From positions 1,612,001 through 1,676,000 of the forward strand of contig BCHX01000002.1 in the NCBI GenBank assembly GCA_001599755.1: a DNA stretch of 64,000 nucleotides, in the 5' to 3' direction. The notes beneath the pieces are model-generated. The model saw nothing but the letters and a program-made list of their open reading frames with translations. It was not told where the DNA came from and searched no databases. The DNA is from Gliomastix tumulicola. Its lineage: Eukaryota > Ascomycota > Sordariomycetes > Hypocreales > Bionectriaceae. Of the stretch, positions 36,949 to 47,992 are shown piece by piece. How positions within the stretch are numbered: the first letter of the stretch is position 1; each line of letters begins with the position of its first letter. Both the position numbers and the translations under genes were made by a program.

Positions 36949-37866
36949 CTAGATCTTGGACTTTGCCTTGGCCTTGACGTCCACCGGCGTCCACCAGGGA
37001 TACGCCCTCGGAGCATCCTCATCCACCGTGCCCCGGAGTTCGGGCTGGCGCTTCTGGAGGAAGCTCGCGATGCCCTCCTTCGCATCCCTGCCCCGGGACA
37101 GGTCGTAGAAGAGCCGGCTCTCGAGCAGATGGGCCTCCTCGGGGGAGGCAGGTGTGCGCAGGATCAGGTCCTTCATGACGCGCGCGGCGGGCAGGCTCAC
37201 GTTGGCGGCGACCTCGTCAGCAGCAGCCAGGGCAGCGGGGAGCACATGGGCTGGGTCGTCGACGACCTCGCTGAAGAGGCCGTCGAGCAGGCGGTGGCCC
37301 GCGGGGAGAACCGCGCCGGTGGTGGTGAGGTGCAGGGCGCGCGAGGCGCCAGCGAGGCGCGGGAGGAAGAAGCTGCTGCAGGCCTCCATGTTGAAGCCGC
37401 GGCGGGCGAAGACGAAGCCGACCTTGGCAGCGGTGCTGGTGATGCGGATGTCCGCGGGGAGCGTCATGGTGATGCCCACGCCCACGGCCGAGCCGTTGAT
37501 GGCCGCGACGACGGGCTTGTTGCAGCGGTAGATGGCCAGGGAGACCTTGCCGCCGCTGTCCCGGTGGCCTTCGAGGCCGGCGTCGAGGTCGTGCGAGGCA
37601 TTGAAGTCCATGCCCACGCAGAAGACGCGGTTCGTCGGGTCCGAGGACGTCAGGACGACGCAGCGGACGCGCGGGTCCGCAGAGAGGGTGTCGAAGGCGG
37701 TGATGAGGGAGGCGGCGAGGCCGTCGGTGAAGCCATTGCGGGCTGCCGGGCGATGAAGCTTCACGACGACGACGGGAGTGACTGCGGCCGAGGTCTCAGG
37801 GTGATGAGAGAAGACGAGGTCTGGGACCTTCCAGGTGGCGTAGCTGTCGGGGATGGTTGGCGTCAT
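36949..37866 (-). CDS. Enoyl-CoA hydratase/isomerase family protein, probably peroxisomal
   Basis: A single exon encodes 305 residues, typical of the crotonase fold. The family oxyanion-hole regions are visible as VFCVGMDFNAS and KPVVAAINGSAVGVGITMTL. The glutamate that hydratases carry in the GGGCELA position is not present (GVGITMT instead), while a glutamate is kept in GFNMEACSSFFLPRLAG. This matches the single-glutamate pattern of Delta3,Delta2-enoyl-CoA isomerases. The protein ends in KSKI, close to the PTS1 signal SKL, so import into peroxisomes is likely. A role in beta-oxidation of unsaturated fatty acids fits. Related PTS1 crotonases also serve siderophore or toxin pathways, but nothing nearby suggests such a cluster. 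It is divergent from the lactate dehydrogenase gene. Confidence 0.92.
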   Translation of the reverse strand: MTPTIPDSYATWKVPDLVFSHHPETSAAVTPVVVVKLHRPAARNGFTDGLAASLITAFDTLSADPRVRCVVLTSSDPTNRVFCVGMDFNASHDLDAGLEGHRDSGGKVSLAIYRCNKPVVAAINGSAVGVGITMTLPADIRITSTAAKVGFVFARRGFNMEACSSFFLPRLAGASRALHLTTTGAVLPAGHRLLDGLFSEVVDDPAHVLPAALAAADEVAANVSLPAARVMKDLILRTPASPEEAHLLESRLFYDLSRGRDAKEGIASFLQKRQPELRGTVDEDAPRAYPWWTPVDVKAKAKSKI

Positions 37867-38550
37867 TGTGCTGACACTGGATGATAGACGAGCCTATTCT
37901 GATTTGATATTGGATTCTGATAGTTGAATACACTCTGCTGGGTAGAGTCAAGGGAAGACGAAGGCCCAGAGAGATGGGCATCCTCTTCGGATGATGCTTT
38001 CCATGTTGCTGTCTTCGACATTGAGGGGCTATCCTCCATCAGAAAGAGCCGAGGTCTGAGCTACCAACCGCCGAGTAGGCAGGAAATCACCGTTCCTATT
38101 TTACCAGCATTTATACTAGGGCGCATGGCTAATAGCCGAGACGTCCATTAAATGAAACTTCACCTCAGGCCATCGTCCGACGCCCGTCCACACCGATATT
38201 CCATATATCTCTGAAGATGGAAGAAGAAGCAACGCCGGCCCGGAAGCCAGTACAGGGTACCGAGTATTCGGCCGGATTAATATCTCGGCGTTCGCGGAGC
38301 GGAGCACGGAGCTCTGCTAGTGACAAAAAAGATGCAGACAGCGTCTCGAGAATTATTACGCGATCTGCTCCAATATTGGATGGAACGCCTTGCCGACGAC
38401 GGCCGACCGGCTCAACCGAGGAAAGATTCAGGACTTCGACAGCACCTCGTCCGCGCCTATGCTTCTCGACTGCCGGCGTATATAATTGAAGACGCGCGTG
38501 AGACATCGTCGCGGTTGTATAATTGTTAGTGATACAGAGGCAGCGCTACC
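37867..38550. promoter_or_regulatory. Shared promoter between the crotonase and D-lactate dehydrogenase genes
   Basis: These 684 bp separate two divergent start codons and must contain both promoters. Both flanking products are organellar catabolic enzymes, so shared carbon-source control is possible but not shown. A CGGCCGGATTAATATCTCGGCG stretch near 38270 holds CGG triplets of the kind bound by Zn2Cys6 factors. I see no coding sequence. Confidence 0.45.
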
Positions 38551-40565
38551 ATGGCCAACCTACGACTGCGAGTCCCTCCCGCCGGAGCTCTGCGCTCCCT
38601 CCGCGACGCCCCCCGAAAGACGCACCCGGCGGCGGCGGCCGTCCGATACTACTCGACGGATATCGAGCCCGAGAAGCCCAAGACGCCGCGACAGAGCAAT
38701 GAGCAGAGGCTGGGGAGGACTTTTCAGGGTCAGGTCATGGGCAGCATCGGCCACCGTCTGCAGAGGGAGCGGGAGCAGCGAGCGGCGTATGAGAAGTGGC
38801 GCTACATTAGCGATCCTGGAAGGAACTGGAGCGCGACGATATGTAGGTTTTCAACCCTGGTTCTTGCAGTTGGTTGGAGGTAGCATGCGCTGACCACCGA
38901 GCTGCCTAGTGATCATCGGTTCCGTCGGATTCGCCTACTATCTTGGTACATTCTGGCACCGCGAGCCAGCGCCAGACTCGACGCTGCCGGTGAGCAAGCT
39001 CGTAGGCCCGAACCACAACACCAAACTCGAGAACATGCAGGCTGCCTGGGCCGACTTTATCAAGATCCTCGGCAAGGACAACGTGAGCACCCTCGACACC
39101 GACCTCGACCACCACGCCACCTCGGAGTGGTCGTCGCACAAGGCCAAGCCCGACGAGCGGCCGTTCTGCGTTCTGTTCCCGGGCTCGACCGAGGAGGTGT
39201 CGGAGATTATGAAGGTCTGCCACAAGAGGAAGATCCCCGTTGTGGGCTACAGCGGCGGGACGAGTCTTGAGGGTCACTTCACGCCGACGCGCAAAGGTGT
39301 GAGCATCGACTTTGGCAGGATGAACAAGATTGTGTCTCTGCACAAGGGGGACCTCGATGTCGTCGTTCAGCCTGCCGTCGGGTGGGAGATTCTGAACGAG
39401 GAGCTTGCGAAGGACGGTCTCTTCTTCCCTCCCGACCCGGGTCCGGGTGCCATGATTGGCGGCATGATCGGTACGGGCTGCAGCGGGACTAATGCGTACC
39501 GCTACGGCACGATGCGCGAATGGGTCATCAGTATCACGGCTGTCATGGCTGACGGTACGGTTGTCAAGACCCGCCAGCGTCCTCGCAAGAGCTCTGCCGG
39601 CTACGATCTCACCAAGCTCTTCATTGGTTCCGAGGGCACCCTGGGTCTCGTGACCGAGGCCACCCTCAAGCTCACCGTTCTGCCCGAATCTACCAGCGTC
39701 GCCGTCGCGTCTTTCCCTTCGATCCACCACGCTGCCACCTGTGTGAGCAAGGTGGTCGGCAAGGGTATCCCCATCGCTGCGGTGGAGATCCTGGACGACA
39801 ACCAGATGAAGTGCATCAATGAGGCTGGCAGCACATCTCGCACCTGGACCGAGGCCCCGACTATCTTCTTCAAGTTCGCTGGCACGCCGAGCGGCGTCAA
39901 GGAGCAGATCGCCCAGGTCCAGGGTCTCGCGAAGCAGTCCAGCAGCAAGACGTTTGAGTTCGCAAAGAGCGAGGACGAGCAGCACGAGCTCTGGAGCGCG
40001 AGGAAGGAGGCTCTGTGGAGTACCATGGCCGCCAAGAAGGAGGGCGACCGTGTCTGGACGGGCGACGTCGCCGTCCCGATGAGCCGCCTGGCCGAGCTCA
40101 TCGAGGTGACCAAGGACGACATAAAGAAGAGCGGTCTGTTTGGGACGATTGTTGGTCACGTGGGCGACGGGAACTTCCATTCTATCATCCTCTACAACGA
40201 CGCCCAGAGGCAGAAGGCCGAGACGGTGGTGCACAGCATGGTGAAGCGGGCCGTGGAGATGGAGGGAACCGTTACGGTAAGTTGGCGAGACACTGCACGA
40301 TGTCCTATGAGACAAGCTTATACTGACTTCTCTCCCAGGGCGAGCACGGCGTCGGGCTTGTTAAGAGGGACTACCTTCCCCACGAACTTGGAGAGACTAC
40401 GGTTGATGCCATGCGCCAGGTAGGCCTCCTTTATGTATCCTGTGATAATTCCTCGCGCTAACAAACAGACAGATCAAGAAGGCGTTTGATCCCCTTTGTC
40501 TGCTAAACTGCGACAAGGTGGTGCGGATGCAGAAGCCTGCACGTGGGGAGGTGGAGGAATGGTGA
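38551..40565 (+). CDS. dld1: Mitochondrial D-lactate dehydrogenase (cytochrome)
   Basis: Four exons, 38551-38842, 38910-40276, 40339-40419 and 40473-40565, give 610 residues; introns are 67, 62 and 53 bp. The first exon encodes an Arg/Ala-rich mitochondrial presequence (MANLRLRVPPAG, RYYS near 34). A membrane span at about 97-115 (ILIIGSVGFAYYLGTFW) should anchor it in the inner membrane. The FAD-binding type-4 domain follows (VVGYSGGTSLEGH, PDPGPGAMIGGMIGTGCSG, GSEGTLGLVTEA). The C-terminal FAD-oxidase domain has the metal/substrate signatures GHVGDGNFH and GEHGVGLVKRDYL. The enzyme oxidises D-lactate to pyruvate and passes electrons to cytochrome c, as yeast Dld1 does. A D-2-hydroxyglutarate dehydrogenase is a relative but usually lacks this membrane anchor. 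Confidence 0.96.
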
Positions 40566-41393
40566 TCGTGTGATGTTTCCCGCACATAGCAACACAAGAT
40601 GTCTCAGTCCTAGCGACACCTAGAGAGGCAAAAATTCCGTCATAGCTGTCTGTACCATAGTAGCGCTCTAATCTTTTTCATCACCTGAATCACCGTCTAC
40701 CCTCCCCGGACTGCAAATCAGGTTTCCAGCTGAGCCTCGGTGACGTTAGTAGGTTGGCTTCTGTAAATCCGGCGTTATCGGAGTCCGTCAGGCGGCAAAG
40801 AGAAGGCCAGGCCCACCAAAAACTCTTCCAAAGCTTCTCCAGACCAGCCAAAAAACGCAACCACGTGCTAATCTACCAGCCCAGGACAAACAACACGGAA
40901 CAAAAACACCATCATCATTTCCGGCATGTGAGCGCAGCATTCGGTTGCTCCTCCATCAATCCTCATCCAATTTCTTACTGCCGACCCCCTTCAACATGCG
41001 GCGCGGGAGTTCTTCTCCGCTGCATCATCACCAAACATCAATCTGGATCCGATAGACTCGCTCGAACGTCCATCCTCACCCACACCTCACGTGGGCACCT
41101 CGGCACCCTCAGACACAGACCTGCATACACCTGCGCATACAGATAGACACAGCGGCCCTCAGACCAGCACCGGTGCTGCGCGCTGGAGCATAGCCTCGCT
41201 CTTCTACCGCGACCGCGAATACGACAGCGCCACGACGCCGCCTCGCCCAACGCGCCGCGACGCACATCTCCACTCCATCGACCGTCGCCAGAGCCTGAGT
41301 CTCTGGCCGTCGGCCTTTTATTCCCTCCATCGCACCATCGTTGGTGCCATCGGCGCCGTTCCCTACCCGGCGCTCCCGCCCTTTTCCCTCGCC
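40566..41393. promoter_or_regulatory. Upstream region of DGK1
   Basis: This holds the 3' end of the lactate dehydrogenase gene and the DGK1 promoter and leader. The DGK1 frame stays open for 101 codons upstream of its first ATG (from about 41091), which hints at an unseen upstream exon or simply a stop-poor GC-rich leader. Confidence 0.45.
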
Positions 41394-42575
41394 ATGTCGA
41401 CGCGTCGCACGAGGGCCGCCGTGCCGGCGAGTCCGCGTGTCATTTCCCCGAGTCCGACGCCTTCCGAGCAGGGCCTCGACGCCTCCTCCCGTGGCGGGCC
41501 CGTCACCCGATCGGCCGCGAGAAAGAGGCAATCAACGCCGCTGCCTGTCCAGGAAGCCGAGGAGAACAGCAGCGATGAGTCGCCGAACCGACGCAGAGCC
41601 CGGACCCGAAGCCGGTCGCCTATAGACACAAGGACAGTGCAGCCCATGACGAGGCGGGCCAGCAAGGCTTCGTCGAAGCCTGCCGACAAGGAACTTGTCA
41701 CTGCACAGACGAATGGCAAGGTCACAACCACGAACGGCCACCTGGCGCCGCCGCAGCCGGCTGTGCCCGCAGGTTGGACCTGGCGGGATTTCAGTCGCAG
41801 CCCCAGTCCGCTCGGTCTGATCCCCATCCACCGCCACTGGCGGACTTTCGTCCATAAGCACGAGGTCCCGCGAAAGGTCCTTCACGTCTCGATAGGCTTC
41901 TTCGTCGTCTGGCTCTACATTGGCGGGACCCAGACCAGTGCCGTGCCGCCATACCTGATGTCGGCTCTCATCCCCATCACCCTCACCGACTGGCTGCGCC
42001 ACAAGTATACCTCGGTCAATAAGTTTTACGTCCGGGCCCTGGGCGCCCTCATGCGGGAGAGCGAGTATGCCGGCTGGAACGGTGTCATCTTCTACCTCCT
42101 CGGCGCCTGGCTCGTGCTCTTCTTCTGCCCCAAGGACACGGCCGTCATGAGCGTCCTGCTTCTGAGCTGGTGCGATACCGCTGCCAGCACCTTTGGCCGT
42201 CTCTGGGGCCGCTATACGCCGCGTCTGCGCAAGGGCAAGTCGCTGGCCGGTTCCTTCGCGGCCTTCGTCGTGGGCGTGGCCACGTCGTACTTCTTCTACG
42301 GGTGGCTGGTCCAGTCCATTGGGCCGATGCCCGGCGACGAGAACTTCATGTTCAAGGGCGTGCTGTCCCTTCCCAGCTCCGTTGCCGGTGCTCTCGGCCT
42401 CACCAAGGCCCAAGCTTCCATCGGCGGGCCTCTGGCTCTTGGAGTGGTGAGCGTGTGGTCCGGGCTTGTCGGCTCCGTCAGCGAGCTCATTGATGTGTTT
42501 GGATGGGACGACAACCTCACTATCCCGATCTTGAGTGGACTCGGCATGTGGGGGTTCCTCAAGGTCTTCACTTAG
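41394..42575 (+). CDS. dgk1: CTP-dependent diacylglycerol kinase DGK1
   Basis: A single exon encodes 393 residues from the first in-frame ATG. Residues 1-150 are Ser/Arg/Pro-rich and probably disordered. The membrane-embedded kinase domain then begins with HKHEVPRKVLHVSIGFFVVW, the family's typical entry motif, followed by about six hydrophobic segments. LSWCDTAASTFGRLWGRYTP and RLRKGKSLAGSFAAF match the CTP-transferase-like core shared with dolichol kinase and phosphatidate cytidylyltransferase. Yeast Dgk1 uses CTP to phosphorylate diacylglycerol to phosphatidate at the ER and nuclear membrane, opposing the lipin Pah1 and affecting nuclear membrane growth. The alternative, dolichol kinase, is larger with more membrane spans, so DGK1 is preferred. 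Confidence 0.93.
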   Translation: MSTRRTRAAVPASPRVISPSPTPSEQGLDASSRGGPVTRSAARKRQSTPLPVQEAEENSSDESPNRRRARTRSRSPIDTRTVQPMTRRASKASSKPADKELVTAQTNGKVTTTNGHLAPPQPAVPAGWTWRDFSRSPSPLGLIPIHRHWRTFVHKHEVPRKVLHVSIGFFVVWLYIGGTQTSAVPPYLMSALIPITLTDWLRHKYTSVNKFYVRALGALMRESEYAGWNGVIFYLLGAWLVLFFCPKDTAVMSVLLLSWCDTAASTFGRLWGRYTPRLRKGKSLAGSFAAFVVGVATSYFFYGWLVQSIGPMPGDENFMFKGVLSLPSSVAGALGLTKAQASIGGPLALGVVSVWSGLVGSVSELIDVFGWDDNLTIPILSGLGMWGFLKVFT

Positions 42576-45500
42576 ATTTACGCCTCGCCCTTGGTTTGGT
42601 CAGGCAGCAAGCGGTACACCAGAAACAAAGACGAAAGATCAAAGCAAGGACAAAAGCAAAGAAAAGAAAAGAAAAGAGACATGACGAATCGGAGATGCTG
42701 AGGTATATGAGATGATGTTTGGATATGGAGGTCATGTCGGGCTGGCACGTCGAGCGACGAACGACTCGATGATTGGTCGTGCGCATGGGCGCAGACATGA
42801 AATGAGAGGCTTGTCCGAGTCCTCTCCCTTTCCTTGAGTTTTCCTAGCCCTCCCCCTCGGAACATAACATAGCGTCACTGAAATGGTAGACTGGGTACTG
42901 GATGGACGGATGGACTACTAGGATATCGGATACCGTAGATACTCCCCATTCCCTGACATATTAATAGGCAATAATCATACTACACTGAGATACGATGTCT
43001 TCCGCCGATTTTTAAGACAGCGCAGCTCACTCCAAGGCTGGGAGATCTTCCATCGAAGGGACAACGGGTTAGGAGACTTGTCGTACGTATATTATTTTAC
43101 GTCAGATCATCCACATACAGTCGGACGAAAGGGATAGCGGTGGTATCCTGTGTGACCTTGCACCGTGGCGGTGAAAATAATGCAATGAAAATACAGCTCA
43201 CGCTTCTCTTGTCCAGGGCGTCGAGTTTCACGAGCATGCAGCCAACGCGGGTGGTGTAACGTATGACACAGACATTTCATTATCCTCGCATCTTTTTCAA
43301 TGGAACCAGAAAAGACAAAGCAAAGGGGTGCCTGGAGCAAGAACCGCGGCCGCCATGCCTCGGGTTCTGGGGGAATATGCATGAGGCAAGGTATGTGTCC
43401 TTTACTTCATGCAGTTCGCGGCTCATGAACTGCCCTATGAGAGGATGCCCTGTTATCGACTGGCCGCCTCACCATCGAACCTAGTGTTTGCATGCAGGGA
43501 AAGGGCCTTCTGTTTTCTTCTACTATCGAGTACGTACTACGCTCTATTGTCTGATTTTTATCTCGGTATCTTGCCCCGGAGGGGGCCTAAACGTATGTCT
43601 GGATGGGTGCGTGTATGGACCCCTCCCCCTCCCCATTCCCTCGAGCCCACACTTGAATGTGTTGTCCCTGCTTGAAGGAGGAGGCGTGTACGTCTGCGTT
43701 GTCCAAGGCGTCTGGATTAAATTGAACGGAGAAAAAAAAAGTAGTCTGCAGAGTGGGCAGAGAAAACGGCACTGATTTGCACTCCCTGGCCAAGGTTTTC
43801 GTATATTGCCTCGCATACCTTCTCCGTATCGATGACCTGGTTCCCCGGTATTATATGGTTGATAGGAATGATGATGCTACTGTCCTTGGGGACCTTGGAG
43901 CAGGATCATCGACACCCTTCTGCCTGCGCTAGACCCCACCCTCGGACACGTCTAGAAGTGTTGTTTTATGCACATCATCTGGCCAGCACGCTGGTGCAGT
44001 AGTTCTTGGGGGGGGGGGGGGGGGCTTGGCCGGGTCGCGGTCTCCATATATTCCGCAGGCAGAGGATGCCATGATCCGTGTCCGTATAAGAGCACATGCT
44101 CATTCTGCACGGGAGGCAAATAAAGGCCTCGACGAGGGCCAGAGAACTCATGGGCTCGGGTCAAGGTATACGCGTGTTACCTCTCATATCCTCGTATCTC
44201 TGCTCACCGCCGGTTCGGACAAAGATGGAGGGTACCACGGATCGCGGTAGCGTAGGTTGGCTAAGCCGACTAATAACAGGGCGTCGTGCCGATGCAAGGA
44301 CCTCTCTAGTATGTGAGTGGTAAGGGCAGCGAGGCTTGACGGTTACCTAGACTGAGAAGCCGGTCGGAGGCTGTGCCACCCTCTCAGGTACATGTACGTG
44401 TTACATCGACACCCACACAGAGACTTGCTTGCCGTGTCGCCGGCGCAACAGTAAGGGGGGCGCTTGTCCCAGCCCAGATGCTCACGGAGAAGCTACGGAT
44501 GGCAGATTGACAAACGGCAGAGTCGTAAGGGCGAAGGAGTTTCGGTACCCTCATGGTGCATGAGTGCCCCCCCCCCCATCCTTGGGATAGAGATGAAACG
44601 GCCAAACTAAGCAGAGACACTCGAAGGCTGCTCGCTTCCTCGACTGTATGGAGGAGAATGCTGAAGACTAAGGCTGAGTGCTGAATTTGCGGTACATTGT
44701 GCACATGAACATGTGGCGAGTGTGCCCATCCTCACGGCAGCGCTGAACGTGTTGCTCGAGGAGGAGAGTGGGGGGAACTTCTGCCCTGTTGGCGAGACAG
44801 TCCCCAAGACCGAAGTCGCCGTTTAAGGGCCCCTTATTTTAGACGAATCAGAAATCCGAGAAATAGAACTCTGATTCACACTTTGTCTATTTTTGACCAA
44901 TGGCCATCCGAGAAACAATGGGGCGGGGCAGGAGGCGTTGATCATGTGTCTGGGTGCATCGGATGTCCACCGTCACCAATCTTGCGAGCAACGATACCGC
45001 CGAGGAACCTGGGAATCCCTGCTTGCAAGCGATCCATTCCATGTTCCTCAGCCCCAGATCGCGCCTGCCTTCGCGGTTTCAATTGGGTTTCGATAGTGCC
45101 TTCTCCCAGGTCTCTGGAAGCGACTCGGCAGAGGCAGAGGCAGGAGCGGTCTTTATATCTGTCGAAAGGGCAGGCGCGACGTGCTGGAGGCAAGTGCTGG
45201 GCTGGTACCTCCCTCACAAGGGCAACTCCGGGGCCAATGGAAACGTGCATCTTTTCAATTGGCAAACGCGGTCAATCTCCTCTCCATCATTCTGCAGCGT
45301 CCCAATAGGCAGACTGACAGGATGGAGACCCCCCCTTGTCGAATCGTTTCCTTTTCGGAAGATTCTCTGGCAGATATCTTGACAACACATCAACGCGCGC
45401 ATCAGCGTATCATTTTCGCCTTTCTACCTGCACTCCTGCCCAACGTCGACTCCAGTCCGGGCCCAAGTGAGCCTCGCTTCCTGCTGCTCTCCAGAATTCA

Positions 45501-46950
45501 TCCTGCACCGTCATCTTACTCCGCGGTCCCGGCTGGATCCCCCCGCCCTCCTCTCTGGTTGCTGGTCTTGTTCCGGCTCTGCCTCCGTTAGGTACCTCTG
45601 GTGTGGTGTGGACTATCTGCTGCTACCTTACCTTACTATAGTACTCTAGCACCGGTCGAGGTACATACTCGGACGGCCACGATGCACGCCCACCGCCGTA
45701 TTACCAACGCGCGCACGCACGCACCGGCCCAATCAGTCTGTGTGTCCTCGCCGTGGCCGTGTGGGACGTTGCACAATCCAGCGCTGCTTTTGCCCTTCAG
45801 TCAGTCCCGGTCTTTTTTAGCGCCTCGCAGGCACCGCGCGGTCGATGGCACTTGTGGTGATGGAACGGGATTTTACGAACGAGACAACAGCCTGCTCCTG
45901 CCCCGATGTCCCACCCCTTCGGTCACGCCCATACTCTTGGAATCCATACTACCGGGGCTCTCCTAGCACTACGACGACGCCGACGGTCTAGTTGCTAGAC
46001 TGTCACCTCTAGCACGGCCGACACACTCCCCAAGTTCCATCACTGTTCTTCTGGTCCTCCGAGCTCGACTCCACCGCCGTTACACGACTGGCTCCGGCAT
46101 GACGGACAAAAGAGACGGTCCTGCTCGCCCTCCATTATGAGCCTTGGTGCAAGCTCTTTGTCTTTTTTGCCCCATTGCTAGTGCAGCAGCCACCCTGACC
46201 AGGACTTTGATATTTTTCTATTACTCCATCCTGTCCATCCCCGGCCTGGGTGTGCGTCTAAGAGCAGTCAGTGGTGTGTCTCGTCTGATGTTCCACCCTG
46301 TCCGCCATGTCACCGGCCGAATTTGCAGTCTCCCTGTTCGGCCTCGAGGTGTTCTCTCGAGTATGACGAACGTTTCCTTTCTCCGTCTGTAGCCCTTAGA
46401 GACTTGATGGCCGATCCGCACATTCCTTTTGATTCCACGCTAGTAGTTCCCCTTCCCACCCAATCCAAGACGCCTTTCCTGTGCATATTGCCGGCTCGGC
46501 TCTACTGCTTTTGCGTCTATCTATCTTTGCCCTGGGTCTTTTTTTTTTTCACTTTGATGCGCACACGCCCACCAGGTAGTTGCAACTAGGCGTCAGTCTA
46601 GACGATCACAACGCTCGACCTCTCCCGTTGGCCAATGGCTCCCTTGCCACATGTACTGTCCCTGCCTTTCTATTCCTCTGTTGACATGCCTATCTAACAC
46701 TGAGCCGAGTATGGGTCTGCCTGGGTAGTATGGTCCACCACCATCACACACGACATCTCGACACACGCCACTCAGAGAGTCTAGCCGCTATCATCCTGCT
46801 TCGGACGGATGTTCCTAGTCATCATGCCATCATCCACGGTCCTCCTCGTCCAGACCTCGGGCGGGGTCTCGGTTCAACAGCTCGACGAATAGAGGCTCAG
46901 TATCATGTCCTCTGAACCGAGAGCTGTCGGCCAGGGAGGCCCTCGAAAAA
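42576..46950. other. 4.4 kb intergenic region; no supported gene
   Basis: Frames here (such as 44883-45308 and 45181-45591 plus) are overlapping and unrecognised. A 17-G run lies at 44008-44024, a C run at about 44568-44577, CTTAC repeats near 45625, and scattered GGTACC sites occur. The last kilobase is pyrimidine-rich and leads into the TATA box at 46952. Confidence 0.55.
44008..44024. repeat. Poly-G run
   Basis: Seventeen consecutive G residues are seen on the plus strand. Sequencing length error is possible at such a run. Confidence 0.85.
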
Positions 46951-47233
46951 GTATAAAAGGGCTCGTTCTGACCGAGTCTTGTCAAGTTTCTTCTTCTTCC
47001 TTTTTTATTTTTCTTCTCATCATCCTCCTCAGCTCTTCTCAGATCCTCTGATCACTACCTTGCCTGCTCTCCTCCAAGAGTCATAGCCTTCAGCAACACA
47101 AACACCAACTACCTCCAACCACTACTACCATACATTCACATAACACTCTTGAGTCTTGTCTTGACTTGTCTCACTTCGACACACAAAGCTTTATACTTCT
47201 TTGTCTCTCTACCAATACCTTCCAATCATCATC
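46951..47233 (+). promoter_or_regulatory. TATA-box promoter and CT/CA-rich leader of the 47234 gene
   Basis: GTATAAAAGG at 46951-46960 is a near-perfect TATA box, followed by a CT-rich block (TTCTTCTTCCTTTTTT, about 46988) where fungal transcription usually starts. A leader of about 240 nt, poor in G and free of ATG codons, then runs to the start at 47234. This layout is typical of strongly expressed filamentous fungal genes. Confidence 0.75.
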
Positions 47234-47992
47234 ATGTCTGGCAACCACTACACCATGTCCTCCAACCAGTACCCCGCCCACAGCTCCTACGCCTCCTCGG
47301 CCATGGACTGTGATGACACCATGAGCCAGGCCTCGGGTGTCCCTTCCGGTTACTCTGCCACTTCTGCTGGCTACATGGGTAGCTCCACTGGCGAGTACGA
47401 CAGCACTCACTCCGCCAGTGGAGTGGACTTCCAGGAGTACATGCAAGATCGCTTCTCCTCATCGTTCAACCCCATTCCTCTTGACCGCAGCATGGCCGTC
47501 CAGGCGCAGACGTGAGTAACCCCCCCCTTCGAAAAATCCACGAGCTTCTGTCTTTCTCTTCCCTGTTTTGTCCGGCGCCTTGTACTGGGAGACCAGTACT
47601 TGGAGCCGGCAACTTGCGTTATTCAGCGGGCCAATTTGCTGACAATACGAAATTTGGCAGTTCTGGCAAGCTCAACGCCAAGCAGCGAGAGCTCATGGAG
47701 CTGCAGAAGCAGGCGCAGGCTCGTCTCGCCCGGACTCGCGAGCGATTCCAGGAGGGCATGCGTGATGCGCGCGAGGTTCGCTCCGATCTCGAGTGGACGC
47801 AGAAGAAGGTCTCGTAAGTTTTTGAGCCCCCCCCCCGCGCGCACAAATCTGGCGCGGACGCGACGTCCGTGGCTTAGATGATCTGCGAATCGCAAGCTAA
47901 CGATCCCCAGATCTCTCCAGACCAAGGCTTCCCGCAAGCACCCCAAGGAGTACGCCAAGGCTCGCGCCCGCTACCCTTCCCCCGAGATGTAA
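47234..47992 (+). CDS. Small coiled-coil protein, probably highly expressed, function unknown
   Basis: Three exons, 47234-47511, 47661-47813 and 47911-47992, give 170 residues. Introns are 149 and 97 bp with GTGAGT and GTAAGT donors and visible GCTGAC and GCTAAC branch sites. The first exon encodes a Ser/Tyr/Gly-rich low-complexity half (YPAHSSYASSAMD, SGYSATSAGYMGSS). The second half is highly charged and helical (KLNAKQRELMELQKQAQARL, RERFQEGMRDAREVRSDLEW, ending KHPKEYAKARARYPSPEM). Codons end in C very often, which together with the TATA box suggests high expression. I recall similar short proteins in other Sordariomycetes but no assigned function. There is no signal peptide or membrane span, so it is probably cytosolic or nuclear. 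Confidence 0.86.

Noticed and set aside
38906..40315. 469-codon open frame antisense to the D-lactate dehydrogenase gene
   Set aside because: It mirrors the main exon of a clearly real gene. Its His/Arg/Leu-rich composition is what strong codon bias produces on the opposite strand.
36949..40565. Idea of a metabolic gene cluster around the crotonase and D-lactate dehydrogenase
   Set aside because: Neighbours are DGK1 and unknown proteins. No backbone synthase, transporter, P450 or regulator is present.
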